A stretch of 58,016 bases of DNA from Caryophanales bacterium UBA6865. Its GTDB lineage: Bacteria; Bacillota_I; Bacilli_A; RFN20; CAG-826. The stretch is taken from contig DKCV01000010.1 in the NCBI GenBank assembly GCA_002449265.1, positions 64,855-122,870 on the forward strand, in the 5' to 3' direction. Position numbers and translations under genes: made by a program. Position 1 is the first letter of the stretch, and every line of letters starts with the position of its first letter. Positions 23,372-32,383 of this stretch are shown here, one piece after another. The notes below the pieces were generated by a model that saw nothing but the letters and a program-made list of their open reading frames with translations, searched no databases and had not been told where the DNA came from.

Positions 23372-24559
23372 TTATAGCGACATGATCGGGATGATTTTTT
23401 CTTGTCTGCCCGCAACAACGATTGGCTTTCGATTTGAAACGTAAACGTTAGTCTCGCTTCTCATCCCAAAATCAGGCGCGTATATTCCTGGCTCCAATGA
23501 GAAACAAACTCCATCAAGAATGGTTCTATCATCATGGGATTCATAATTGTCCATATTCACACCAGGACCATGCGGTGAAACGTCAACCGCGATATTGTGG
23601 CCCACACGATGAACATAATATTCGCCATATCCTAATTCGTTGATGTAGGCGCGAGATACATCATCGACTTCGTACCCTTTTACGGAGCGAAGGGGTAATG
23701 TCTTTTCTAGGAATTCAATACATAGATCGATGTCTTTCTTTAAAATTGCAAAGCGATCTTCGTATACGCTAGGAACGATTTCTCCAACATATCCCATCCA
23801 AGTAATATCAGCGTAAACTCCTTCTGGATCATCCATTTTTGCCCACATATCAATGAGCACTAAATCGCCTTTTTTGATTGATGAATGAATTTCTTTTGTT
23901 GGTCCATAATGAGGATTATTCGCGTTTGATCCAATCGCAACAATCGGGGCGTCATCATATACCATCCCTTCTTCATGGAACCTTGAGCAAATATATTGCT
24001 GAATCGTGTATTCGTCAGTCTCATCGTTCATTTTGACGAGTTCTTGGATTTTCTTGAATGCTTCGTCTTTGATTTGAAGGGCGAGTTTGTCCGCTTTCAG
24101 TTGAAGTTCGTGCGCTCTAGAAGAATAAACCGCCCTCATCTTTTGTAATAGGTCCCCGCTTGATTCGATTTTAATGCCGAGCTTTTCGATAAAAGATACC
24201 GAGCCATAATCCGCTAAAGAGACGCGGGGAAGGAGACCATCGTTAGAAACATCCATATAAACTTTTTTATAGGGCGAGAACAATTTTTTCTCTAAAGAAA
24301 GCATCTCTTCCCAAGTTTTATAAACATGAAGATCGAAATTCGATTTTGTTACCTCATCTTTCAGAAAAACAGTATCGATAGAATGGCAAATTAAATAAGG
24401 TTTTCCTTTTGAAGGAATGACAAGAAAAATCTTTCTTGTAAGCATTTTGTTTCCTAATAGTTGCACCAAAGCTTGGTTTCTATTTTCGTAATCGACAATT
24501 ATCCAAGCGTCTACTTTTGAATTCCGGATATCGTTTTGAATGTCTTTAATTTGAATCAT
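23372..24559 (-). CDS. M24-family Xaa-Pro aminopeptidase-like metallopeptidase
   Basis: About 395 residues in the two-domain pattern of aminopeptidase P/prolidase: a creatinase-like N-domain (about 1-140) and a pita-bread M24 catalytic domain. The metal ligands are all visible: Asp in LVLIDMWAK, Asp in VYADITWMGYVG, His in HRVGHNIAVDV, Glu in CFSLEPGIY and Glu in MRSETNVYV. It would remove N-terminal residues before proline in cytoplasmic peptides. I prefer the second ATG (plus 24559), which follows AGGA at proper spacing; the upstream ATG at 24571 adds MRNF and lacks a ribosome site. It is divergent from the GH2 gene across a short shared upstream region. Confidence 0.9.
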   Translation of the reverse strand: MIQIKDIQNDIRNSKVDAWIIVDYENRNQALVQLLGNKMLTRKIFLVIPSKGKPYLICHSIDTVFLKDEVTKSNFDLHVYKTWEEMLSLEKKLFSPYKKVYMDVSNDGLLPRVSLADYGSVSFIEKLGIKIESSGDLLQKMRAVYSSRAHELQLKADKLALQIKDEAFKKIQELVKMNDETDEYTIQQYICSRFHEEGMVYDDAPIVAIGSNANNPHYGPTKEIHSSIKKGDLVLIDMWAKMDDPEGVYADITWMGYVGEIVPSVYEDRFAILKKDIDLCIEFLEKTLPLRSVKGYEVDDVSRAYINELGYGEYYVHRVGHNIAVDVSPHGPGVNMDNYESHDDRTILDGVCFSLEPGIYAPDFGMRSETNVYVSNRKPIVVAGRQEKIIPIMSL

Positions 24560-24616
24560 AAAATTCCTCATGGATATTTTTTCACCTTTTTATTCTCTTT
24601 CCACTAAAATGATTGT

Positions 24617-26338
24617 ATGAAATTAATTGATAAACATTTAGCCCCCAATCCTTTCTTCGCTAGAGAAAAGACGTATTCTTTAAATGGGGAATGGGATTTT
24701 TTGAAAAATGAATCCCATGAGCTTACTAAAGAATATCATCAAAAAATCCTTGTGCCTTTCGCGGTGGAAACCCCTCTGAGTGGGATTCATGAAGATGTTA
24801 AGCCTACTGATGTGCTCCATTACCGTTTGAGACTCGATTACCCAGAAGAAGTTATCGGAGAAAGAATCCGCATCCATTTTTACGCGGTGGATCAAATCAC
24901 GGATGTCTATTTTAATGATGCTTTCGTAAAACATCATGAAGGTGGTTATCTTCCATTTTATTTTGATGTATTAGAAGCTAAAAAAGGGGATACGATTGAA
25001 CTTATTGTTACCGATGACACGGATACGGTGATTTATCCAAAAGGAAAACAAACCCGTCGCCCAAAAGAGATGTTCTATCGTTCTACAAGTGGAATTTGGG
25101 GTGATGTTATTTTGGAAATCCTCCCAAAAACCGGTTATATTGATGATTTTTTGATTGAGCAAGACTTTGATAATCAAGTCGTGAATGTCAAAAAGATTAT
25201 GACTTCCAATGGCGGAATAGTGAAAGGGGATATCCTTTATCAAGACAAAATAGTCGCAGAAAGCGAAGGAGAAGAACTTCATTTTTCTTTGCTAAATCAT
25301 TTTCATCCCTGGTCGCCTAGTGAACCTAATCTATATCGTTTAGAACTTCATTATCGTGATGATGTTGTTTCTTGCTCTTTTGGTTTACGAAAATTCGAAG
25401 TGAAAAAGAATAAGAAATTTAAGCTTTTTTACCTCAATAATAAGCCAATTTTCTTAAATGGGCTCCTTGATCAAGGCTATCACTCCCCCGAGAGCGGTCT
25501 AACGATAAAAAGCGAATCTCTCTTATTGAAGGACTTAAATTACGTTAAAGATTCCGGCTTCAATTTCTTAAGAAAGCACATCAAAGTGGAAAGCCCCCGT
25601 TACTATTACCTATGCGACAAATTAGGAATCATCGTGATGCAAGATTTTGTTTCAACGGGTGACCCATACGATAAATTTCATTTAGCTGTTTTGCCGACAA
25701 TTGGCTTTATTAAAGCAAAACACAAGAATTACAACTCAAACCGAAAGAGCGAGATTTCCCAACGTTATTTTGAAAACGAGATGCCGCTTTTTGTCCATCA
25801 TTTTAAGAACTACACCTCTATTTGCTTATGGTGCTTGTTCAATGAAGGATGGGGGCAATTTGACGCGACTAGATTAACGGAGAAGCTCCATTCTTTAGAC
25901 ATGACTCGTGTAATCGATTCCACTTCAGGCTGGTTTGATGAAGGGGTGGGGGATGTCGATAGTAGACACGTCTATTTCCATCGTCCTTGGATTCATAATC
26001 ACAAAAAGAGAGTAATGTTTTTGAGCGAATTTGGAGGGTACACTTATCCTGTCTCTAATCACATTTTCGCCAAAGAAACATATGGCTATAAGGCTTTAAC
26101 GAATTCCGATGAACTTTTGTATTGGCTAAAAAAGAGTTATCTAAAATGGCTAGTTCCATTAATCCGCAAAAGAGGGTTATGCGGAGCTACTTACACGCAG
26201 CTTAGCGATGTGGAAGAAGAAACGAATGGACTCGTCACTTATGACCGCGAAGTTTATAAAATCCCTTCAAGTGAATTAAGAAAAATTAACGAGATAATCG
26301 CACGTGCTTTTGGAGAAACTTGGGAAGAGAAAAAATAA
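24617..26338 (+). CDS. GH2 glycoside hydrolase (beta-galactosidase/glucuronidase-like)
   Basis: A 573-residue GH2 protein: sugar-binding jelly-roll (about 1-175, SLNGEWDFLKN), immunoglobulin-like domain (about 180-270) and TIM barrel. The acid/base is E410 in LWCLFNEGWGQFD and the nucleophile is E471 in FLSEFGGYTYPV. It is short for the family and lacks C-terminal accessory domains and a signal peptide, so it acts in the cytoplasm on imported or recycled glycosides. The exact sugar cannot be read. No Shine-Dalgarno is present; TTCACC (24581-24586), 18 bp, TAAAAT (24605-24610) ends six bases before the ATG, predicting a leaderless mRNA. Confidence 0.9.
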   Translation: MKLIDKHLAPNPFFAREKTYSLNGEWDFLKNESHELTKEYHQKILVPFAVETPLSGIHEDVKPTDVLHYRLRLDYPEEVIGERIRIHFYAVDQITDVYFNDAFVKHHEGGYLPFYFDVLEAKKGDTIELIVTDDTDTVIYPKGKQTRRPKEMFYRSTSGIWGDVILEILPKTGYIDDFLIEQDFDNQVVNVKKIMTSNGGIVKGDILYQDKIVAESEGEELHFSLLNHFHPWSPSEPNLYRLELHYRDDVVSCSFGLRKFEVKKNKKFKLFYLNNKPIFLNGLLDQGYHSPESGLTIKSESLLLKDLNYVKDSGFNFLRKHIKVESPRYYYLCDKLGIIVMQDFVSTGDPYDKFHLAVLPTIGFIKAKHKNYNSNRKSEISQRYFENEMPLFVHHFKNYTSICLWCLFNEGWGQFDATRLTEKLHSLDMTRVIDSTSGWFDEGVGDVDSRHVYFHRPWIHNHKKRVMFLSEFGGYTYPVSNHIFAKETYGYKALTNSDELLYWLKKSYLKWLVPLIRKRGLCGATYTQLSDVEEETNGLVTYDREVYKIPSSELRKINEIIARAFGETWEEKK

Positions 26339-26409
26339 GGGCATTGTAAATATTTTTCTGGGAAGCACTTTCTCGCTTTATTTATTTTTCCTTTCACTAT
26401 AATTCAATT

Positions 26410-27210
26410 ATGAATCAACCCATTCGCATTGCTTTCTTCGATATCGATTGGACTCTTTTTGACCATAAAAATGAGCGGTGGTCATATCAATCGATTGAAG
26501 CGATTAAAGTTTTAAAGAAAAAAGGCATCAAAGTGATTCTTTGTAGTGCCCGCCCATTTCATTCGATGGACGTTTTTGGCGTTTTTCGTCTTGGAATTCG
26601 TTGGGATGGATATATTTCTAGCGCTGGCGCGTGCGCTTATGCAGATGGGAAATTCCTGAGAAAAACATTGATTGCCCCGAATCGCGTGAGAGATTTCCTT
26701 GCTTTGGTCAAAAAAGAAAATTTAACCTGCGAAATCGTTGAACCGTTAACAAGAAAGCTTGCTTTCCCTCAAACGGATATTTCAAAAGAATATTATGAGC
26801 GGTTTAAAGAATATGTTCCCCCAGTTCTATCCTACGAAGGAGAAGAGGTGACGGGGATCAATCTTTTTTCTCATGAAGACACTGATCCCATTTTCATTTC
26901 CGCTTTCCCTGATTTTGTGTTTTACCGTTACGCCACGATGGCTAATGACGTATCGGGCGAGCCTCATCATAAAGGCGATGCGATTGAAGTCGTTTTAAAA
27001 CATTATGGGTTAACGAAAGAAGAAGCGATTGCCTTTGGCGATGACTATCAAGATATCACCATGGCGGAACACGTTGGGGCATTTGTTGCGATGAATAACG
27101 GTAAAGACGAAGTGAAAAAGGTTGCCTCTTTTGTGTGCCCTGATGTGTGGGATGACGGAGTCTATTACGGATTAAAACATTATGGGCTAATCGATGAGGA
27201 AAAACGTTAG
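26410..27210 (+). CDS. HAD-superfamily Cof-type phosphatase
   Basis: A 266-residue Cof/IIB-subfamily HAD hydrolase that dephosphorylates small phosphorylated metabolites. Motif I is FFDIDWTLFD, where the usual glycine of DxDGT is tryptophan but both aspartates and the threonine remain. Motif II is LCSARPF, the lysine of motif III is in HHKGDAIE, and motif IV is AFGDDYQDITM. The cap domain lies between. TATAAT at 26398-26403 ends six bases before the ATG with no Shine-Dalgarno, a clear leaderless-promoter arrangement. The gene stands alone; substrate unknown. Confidence 0.92.
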   Translation: MNQPIRIAFFDIDWTLFDHKNERWSYQSIEAIKVLKKKGIKVILCSARPFHSMDVFGVFRLGIRWDGYISSAGACAYADGKFLRKTLIAPNRVRDFLALVKKENLTCEIVEPLTRKLAFPQTDISKEYYERFKEYVPPVLSYEGEEVTGINLFSHEDTDPIFISAFPDFVFYRYATMANDVSGEPHHKGDAIEVVLKHYGLTKEEAIAFGDDYQDITMAEHVGAFVAMNNGKDEVKKVASFVCPDVWDDGVYYGLKHYGLIDEEKR

Positions 27211-27216
27211 GTTTCG

Positions 27217-27234
27217 CTTTTCTAGATAGAAAAG
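27217..27234. promoter_or_regulatory. Inverted repeat upstream of the putrescine operon
   Basis: CTTTTCTA-GA-TAGAAAAG is a perfect 8+8 inverted repeat directly after the HAD gene. TATACT (27240-27245) follows, and TATGAT (27267-27272) lies 12 bases before the next ATG. The repeat may be a weak terminator or an operator. Confidence 0.35.
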
Positions 27235-27284
27235 AGAAATATACTTTTTTTCCATCGCGTTATGAGTATGATATTGCTTGCGAT

Positions 27285-29909
27285 ATGGCAAAAATGAATC
27301 AAAATAAAACTCCGTTCGTAGACCGAGTTAAGGAATATATTTCTGAAGACGTGGTTCCTTTCGACGTTCCTGGCCATCATATGGGTAACGTCAATAACCA
27401 AGCGACCGAATTATTAGGTCACCAAACTTATCGAGCCGACATCAACGCTCCGATCGGTTTGGATAATCTCGCTAAACCTCATGGCGTCATTTTAGAAGCG
27501 GAAAAACTCCTCGCTGATGCTACTGGCGCAGATGAAGGATTCTTTTTAATCGATGGAACGAGCAGTGGGATCATTGCGATGATTATGACCGCTTGCAAGG
27601 CTGGCGAAAAAATCATTTTACCTAGAAATGTCCACAAATCCGTCATCAACGCTTTGATTTTATCTGGTGCAGTGCCAGTTTATATCATGCCAGAGATTGA
27701 TACAGACCTAGAAATAGCAAACCAACCATCCTTGGATGATTGGAAGAAAGCCATCTTGCGTCATCCTAGCGCAAAAGCGGTCTTTGTCATCCATCCGACT
27801 TATTTTGGTTCTGTTTCTGATTTGAAAGAGATTGTCGCTTTCGCTCACGCCCATAAAATGGTTGTTTTGTGTGATGAAGCGCATGGCGCTCATTATTATT
27901 TTAAAGACAAACACCATCCGATTTCCGCGATGGCAGCGGGTGCGGATATGAGCGCTGCTAGTTTCCACAAAACAGTAGGCTCTTTAACTCAAAGCTCTGT
28001 GCTATTAATGCATACGTATTCTTTCTCTCGCGAGGATGTACAAAAAAATATCAACATCATTAACACGACCTCCCCTTCCCCGATTTTGCTTTGCTCTTTA
28101 GATGCTGCACGTTCCTTTATGGCATCTAAAGAAGGAACAAAAGCGATGGAAGAGACTTACGCTTTATCAAAATACGCTCGTAAGGAAATCGCTAAAATCC
28201 CAGGCTTTATCGATGAAGGAAGAACCCACTTCTTGTCTTTTGGTTCGTTTGATTATGATGAGACAAAACTCGTCATCGGACTTGATCATTTGTCGATTGA
28301 TGGGTACGAGTTATATCGCTTGCTCAAGAGCAAATACGATATCCAGATGGAACTTGGAGAGCCATACGCTGTTTTAGGGATTCTTGCGATTGGCACGAAA
28401 AAAGAACATATTGATCGTCTTATCGCGGCTTTGAAGAGCATCTCTAAAGACTACTATAACCATGGGATTACTTATGAAGATCATCATTTTGATAAGAAAT
28501 TCCCATATCAATTACTTAGACCGCGTGTTGCCTATGCTGCACCTGGAAAAATCGCTAAACTTGAAGATTGCGATGGCGAGATCAGCAAAGAGCAAGTGAT
28601 GATGTATCCTCCTGGAATTCCTCTTATCGTGCCAGGAGAAGTCTGGAACAAAGAACTGATTTCTAGAGTCAAAGACATTGAAGAGAAGGGATTAACGCTT
28701 TTAAGCAACCACAAAGATGGTTTTGAAGTGATTGACCAAAATAAATGGAGACGCTTCTTTATCTATGAAAAACGTTTGAATGACTATTATAAAAACAAAA
28801 AGACAACGCCTTCCGCGGATGGATATCGTCTTCCTTTTGAAGGTTTAGCGCATCAAGCGACTGTTGTCCTATTGCCATTCCGCGCGGATACGTGGCGAGA
28901 AAAAGGCGTTCCAGCAAGGAAAGAATACCTTGATGTTATTTCCTCGATTGCAGAACACGAACCCGTTATTGTCGGCGTTCATCCTCGACTTTATAAAAAA
29001 CTATTGCCTACCTTAGAAAAAATGGAAAACGTCAAACCGATTTCCATCCGTTATAACGATGCTTGGGCGCGTGACAATATGCCTTTATTCCTTACTAACC
29101 CCAAAACGAAAGGTATTCGTACGGTCGATTTCCGGTTTAACGCGTGGGGTGGAAACTACGATGGCTTATACCGTAATTACAAAGACGATGACCGTCTAGG
29201 TTCCATTTTTAGTAAGAGAATGAAACTCCTTTCTTACTATTTGCCTTCTTTTGTTTTGGAAGGAGGAAGTATCGCAACGGATGGGGAAGGGACTCTAATT
29301 ACGACTGAAGCGTGTCTACTAAGCCCGGGCAGAAATCCGAATTGCTCCAAGGCGGAAATTGAAGAAACGCTTCGTGAATATTTAGGCATCGATAAGGTCA
29401 TCTGGGTTCCACATGGAATCTATGAGGATGAAACGGATGAACACATTGATAACATGGTCGCTTTTGTTAAACCGGGCGAGGTCGTTATGGCTTCTACGGA
29501 AGATAAAAACGATCCTCAATATCAATTCTCGAAAGCCACTTACGATGTTTTAAGCAAAGCGACTGATGCGATGGGGCGAAAACTCATCATCCATAAGATT
29601 AACGTTCCTTCGCCTGCTTTATTTGCTACTAAGAAAGAATCGAAAGGATTAATCAATCATAGCGATACCTTGAAGAAAAGAGTGGCGGGTGATCGCTTAT
29701 CCGCAAGTTACATCAATTTTTACCAAGGGAAAGATTTTGTGATTATGCCTGCCTTTGGGGTGAAAGAAGATCTGGAAGCGTATCAAACGATGGTTTCTTT
29801 ATTCCCAAATAAGACGATTCATCAAATTAATACAAGGGAGATTTTGCTTGGAGGGGGCAATATTCATTGCATCACGATGCAGATTCCCGTTATAGGAGAA
29901 AAACTATGA
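27285..29909 (+). CDS. Arginine decarboxylase-agmatine deiminase fusion
   Basis: An 874-residue natural fusion of two consecutive putrescine-pathway enzymes. Residues about 5-490 are a fold-I PLP decarboxylase (Orn/Lys/Arg type): VPFDVPGHHMG, IDGTSSGIIAMI, CDEAHGAHYYF and the PLP lysine K229 in ASFHKTVGS, plus the C-terminal PPGIPLIVPGE motif. Residues about 505-874 are agmatine deiminase: RYNDAWARDNMPLF, FRFNAWGGNYDG, DETDEHIDNM with the catalytic His, and the nucleophile C862 in GGGNIHCITMQIP. Each half is full length for its family and keeps its catalytic residues. Together they would turn arginine into N-carbamoylputrescine. The stop overlaps the aguB start (ATGA). No strong Shine-Dalgarno is seen at its own start. 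Confidence 0.93.
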   Translation: MAKMNQNKTPFVDRVKEYISEDVVPFDVPGHHMGNVNNQATELLGHQTYRADINAPIGLDNLAKPHGVILEAEKLLADATGADEGFFLIDGTSSGIIAMIMTACKAGEKIILPRNVHKSVINALILSGAVPVYIMPEIDTDLEIANQPSLDDWKKAILRHPSAKAVFVIHPTYFGSVSDLKEIVAFAHAHKMVVLCDEAHGAHYYFKDKHHPISAMAAGADMSAASFHKTVGSLTQSSVLLMHTYSFSREDVQKNINIINTTSPSPILLCSLDAARSFMASKEGTKAMEETYALSKYARKEIAKIPGFIDEGRTHFLSFGSFDYDETKLVIGLDHLSIDGYELYRLLKSKYDIQMELGEPYAVLGILAIGTKKEHIDRLIAALKSISKDYYNHGITYEDHHFDKKFPYQLLRPRVAYAAPGKIAKLEDCDGEISKEQVMMYPPGIPLIVPGEVWNKELISRVKDIEEKGLTLLSNHKDGFEVIDQNKWRRFFIYEKRLNDYYKNKKTTPSADGYRLPFEGLAHQATVVLLPFRADTWREKGVPARKEYLDVISSIAEHEPVIVGVHPRLYKKLLPTLEKMENVKPISIRYNDAWARDNMPLFLTNPKTKGIRTVDFRFNAWGGNYDGLYRNYKDDDRLGSIFSKRMKLLSYYLPSFVLEGGSIATDGEGTLITTEACLLSPGRNPNCSKAEIEETLREYLGIDKVIWVPHGIYEDETDEHIDNMVAFVKPGEVVMASTEDKNDPQYQFSKATYDVLSKATDAMGRKLIIHKINVPSPALFATKKESKGLINHSDTLKKRVAGDRLSASYINFYQGKDFVIMPAFGVKEDLEAYQTMVSLFPNKTIHQINTREILLGGGNIHCITMQIPVIGEKL

Positions 29910-30769
29910 AAATTAAGGTCGCAATTACGCAGTTCTCGATGTCGAATCATTATGAAGAAAACATTGCAAAAGCCGATTATTTTATTGAAAAAGCCGCAAA
30001 AAGCGGGGCAAATCTTGTTCTTCTTCCTGAATTATTTGAAGGACCTTATTTTTGCCAAGTTGAGAATTATGATAATTTCTCGCTTGCTGAAGAATTTAAA
30101 AGTAGCAGAACCATCGCGCATTTTGTTGAAATTGCAAAACGATATCACGTTGTTCTTCCCCTTTCTTTTTTCGAAAAAGCTGGTCCTACCTATTTCAATT
30201 CTCTAGTGATGATTGATGCGGATGGAAAAATATTAGGGTGTTACCGAAAAAGTCATATTCCAACTGGCGAATGCTACGAAGAAAAATTCTATTTCGCAGA
30301 AGGGGATACGGGCTTTGAGGTTTTCCAAACCGCGTTCGGCAAAATCGGGGTTGGAATTTGCTGGGATCAATGGTTCCCAGAACTCGCTCGCATTTTGGCG
30401 TTAAAAGGCGCGGAGCTTATCGTTTATCCTACCGCGATTGGTAGTGAACCTGTGCTTCCAAAAGATTCAAAGAGCCATTGGCAAAACGTCATGAAAGGTC
30501 ACGCTGCTGCGAATTTAATTCCGGTTATGGCAAGTAACCGCGTTGGAGTAGAAAAAGCCTCTTCTTCCTCGATGACTTTCTTCGGTTCTTCTTTTATTTC
30601 GGATGAACATGGCGACTTATTAGTAGAAATGGACCGCGTAGAAGAAGGCGTTAGAGTCGTCTCTTTAGATTTAGACGTTTCGAATAAAGCCCGTGTTGAT
30701 TGGGGCGTTTTCCGTGATAGACGGACCGATTTATACGAAGGTATTCTAAAAAAGAGCTTGGAGGATTAA
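29906..30769 (+). CDS. aguB: N-carbamoylputrescine amidase
   Basis: A 287-residue nitrilase-superfamily enzyme that hydrolyses N-carbamoylputrescine to putrescine, ammonia and CO2. The catalytic triad is Glu in LLPELFEGPYF, Lys in YRKSHIP, and C152 in VGICWDQWFPE. The DQWFPE and YPTAIGSEP segments are typical of AguB. I chose ATG 29906, which overlaps the fusion gene's stop (ATGA) and follows AGGAGA at about 29895. It completes the pathway begun by the fused decarboxylase/deiminase, so the two genes form a full arginine-to-putrescine module. mntP begins two bases after its stop. Confidence 0.95.
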   Translation: MKIKVAITQFSMSNHYEENIAKADYFIEKAAKSGANLVLLPELFEGPYFCQVENYDNFSLAEEFKSSRTIAHFVEIAKRYHVVLPLSFFEKAGPTYFNSLVMIDADGKILGCYRKSHIPTGECYEEKFYFAEGDTGFEVFQTAFGKIGVGICWDQWFPELARILALKGAELIVYPTAIGSEPVLPKDSKSHWQNVMKGHAAANLIPVMASNRVGVEKASSSSMTFFGSSFISDEHGDLLVEMDRVEEGVRVVSLDLDVSNKARVDWGVFRDRRTDLYEGILKKSLED

Positions 30770-30771
30770 AA

Positions 30772-31374
30772 ATGGAATGGCTTGGCCTTTCTTTTATTTT
30801 CGGTATCGCTCTTGCGATGGACTGCTTAGCCTTATCGATTTCCGATGGGCTTGTTTATCAAAATCTAGATAAGAAAAAGCCGTTTTTTATCGCTGGAATT
30901 TTTGGCATTGCGCAAGGACTATTCCCTCTCATTGGGTTTTTGCTTGGCGAAGTCATCGCCGAACAAATCGACAAATACGATCACTGGATTGCCTTTGTTT
31001 TGCTTTTGATAATCGGTGGAAAAATGCTTTATGAAGGAATTAAGGGCTCGGTGAAACCAGAGAGTAAAGAGCCGAAGATGTTCTCCTATAGCGAAGTGCT
31101 TGTGCAAGGCATTGCCGATTCTATTGACGCTTTAGCGGTTGGCATTACCATTCGTACGAACATCCATGCGACTGCTAATTATCAAGTTTATGTCGCGTTC
31201 GCCGTCATTGCTTTTTGCTCTTTTGCAATTTCTCTTATCGGCTTATTCGCAGGCAAACAAATCAACAAATTATTAAAAGGCCGTTACGAAATCAGCGAAA
31301 TCATCGGCGGTGCGGTTTTGGTTATTTTAGGCGTAATTCTTTTATTAGAGGGTTTGAACATTATTGCTTGGTAA
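30772..31374 (+). CDS. mntP: MntP-type manganese efflux protein
   Basis: A 200-residue integral membrane protein with six predicted helices and internal duplication, as in MntP (formerly DUF204/YebN). Signature acidic helices are AMDCLALSISDGL in the first half and GIADSIDALAVG in the second, whose aspartates bind Mn(II). It exports excess manganese. It follows aguB by two bases with a ribosome site (GGAGG) inside the aguB end, so it is co-transcribed with the putrescine genes. I found no yybP-ykoY riboswitch-like region because there is no leader. The link between manganese and putrescine may reflect metal or acid stress, but that is speculation. Confidence 0.93.
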   Translation: MEWLGLSFIFGIALAMDCLALSISDGLVYQNLDKKKPFFIAGIFGIAQGLFPLIGFLLGEVIAEQIDKYDHWIAFVLLLIIGGKMLYEGIKGSVKPESKEPKMFSYSEVLVQGIADSIDALAVGITIRTNIHATANYQVYVAFAVIAFCSFAISLIGLFAGKQINKLLKGRYEISEIIGGAVLVILGVILLLEGLNIIAW

Positions 31375-31503
31375 ACCTATAATTAGGCTTATAGAAGCAA
31401 GAAGCGTTTTCTAATAGCGTTATCTTTAAGCTTATTTCGCTTCTTCTTTGACTTATTGTCAAACAAGATTGTTTTTGACGTTAATAGTAGGAGGGAAGCA
31501 CAT

Positions 31504-32352
31504 ATGCCAAAAAGATGGGGTCTTGCGATTGAAGGGGGCGGAATTAGAGGTGCTTATGCAGCGGGCGTAATTGACACATTATTAGAGAACAATCTTTTCG
31601 CGGATGTGTGTTATGGAACAAGCGCTGGTGCGCTAGTGGGTTCAAATTATGCGGCACGCGAAGTAGGAAGAACCATTGCATTGATGCTAAAAGCGATGCA
31701 CAATCCGCGTTTTGCTTCTCCCTTGAATTTGTGGCTAAAAGGGAACGTGTTTGATTTTGATTGGCTTTTTTACCGAGCGACGGAGCATTTCCCTTTCGAT
31801 GAGAAAACGTTCCATGAATCAAGTACTGACTTTTTTGCTGTCGCGATTAATTGCGAAACTGGGAAACCCGTTTATTGGAATAAGAACGATGAAGAATTCT
31901 ATCATGGCTTAGCCGCGAGTTGTTCCTTGCCCATCTACACGAATAAACCGATCCTTGTCCACAATATCCCTTGCCTTGATGGCGGAGTCTGCGAACGGAT
32001 ACCATTTCACCAAATGCTACTAGACGATGTAGAGAACATCGTCGTTGTAACCACTCGTCCGCGAGGATTCCGTTATGATGAAACCGAAAGCGATACGAAA
32101 TCCTTGCAAAAACGCTACAAAAACTATCCTAACCTCCTTAAAACGGAAAGAGATAATTACGCGATATACAATCGACATATGGAAGAATTAGAACACTTAG
32201 AGGATGAAGGGCGCGTGATTGTCGTTTGGCCTTCCGAACCATTAAATATTTCCTTCTTTGAATTTCGGAAAAAGAAAATCATGCCGCTTTATGAACTAGG
32301 AAAAAGTGATTGCTTTAAACTTTTAGACAAAATTAAGAAATCTATTCGCTGA
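31504..32352 (+). CDS. Patatin-like phospholipase
   Basis: A 282-residue patatin/RssA-type acyl hydrolase. It has the oxyanion loop EGGGIRGAY, the nucleophile elbow G-T-S40-A-G, and the dyad aspartate D159 in CLDGGVCERIP. It cleaves ester bonds in phospholipids or related lipids; no signal peptide is visible, so it acts inside the cell. I chose ATG 31504 because AGGAGGG (31489-31495) is well spaced; upstream in-frame sequence is not conserved-looking. The gene sits alone after mntP; the leader holds an inverted repeat TTTGAC-TTATT-GTCAAA near 31448-31464 and a possible terminator pair GAAGCG/CGCTTC for the mntP transcript. Confidence 0.9.
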   Translation: MPKRWGLAIEGGGIRGAYAAGVIDTLLENNLFADVCYGTSAGALVGSNYAAREVGRTIALMLKAMHNPRFASPLNLWLKGNVFDFDWLFYRATEHFPFDEKTFHESSTDFFAVAINCETGKPVYWNKNDEEFYHGLAASCSLPIYTNKPILVHNIPCLDGGVCERIPFHQMLLDDVENIVVVTTRPRGFRYDETESDTKSLQKRYKNYPNLLKTERDNYAIYNRHMEELEHLEDEGRVIVVWPSEPLNISFFEFRKKKIMPLYELGKSDCFKLLDKIKKSIR

Positions 32353-32383
32353 ATTTTAAGACATTTGTCTTATAATTCATTCG

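Noticed and set aside
30769..30772. yybP-ykoY manganese riboswitch before mntP
   Set aside because: Only two bases separate aguB and mntP, so there is no leader to hold one.
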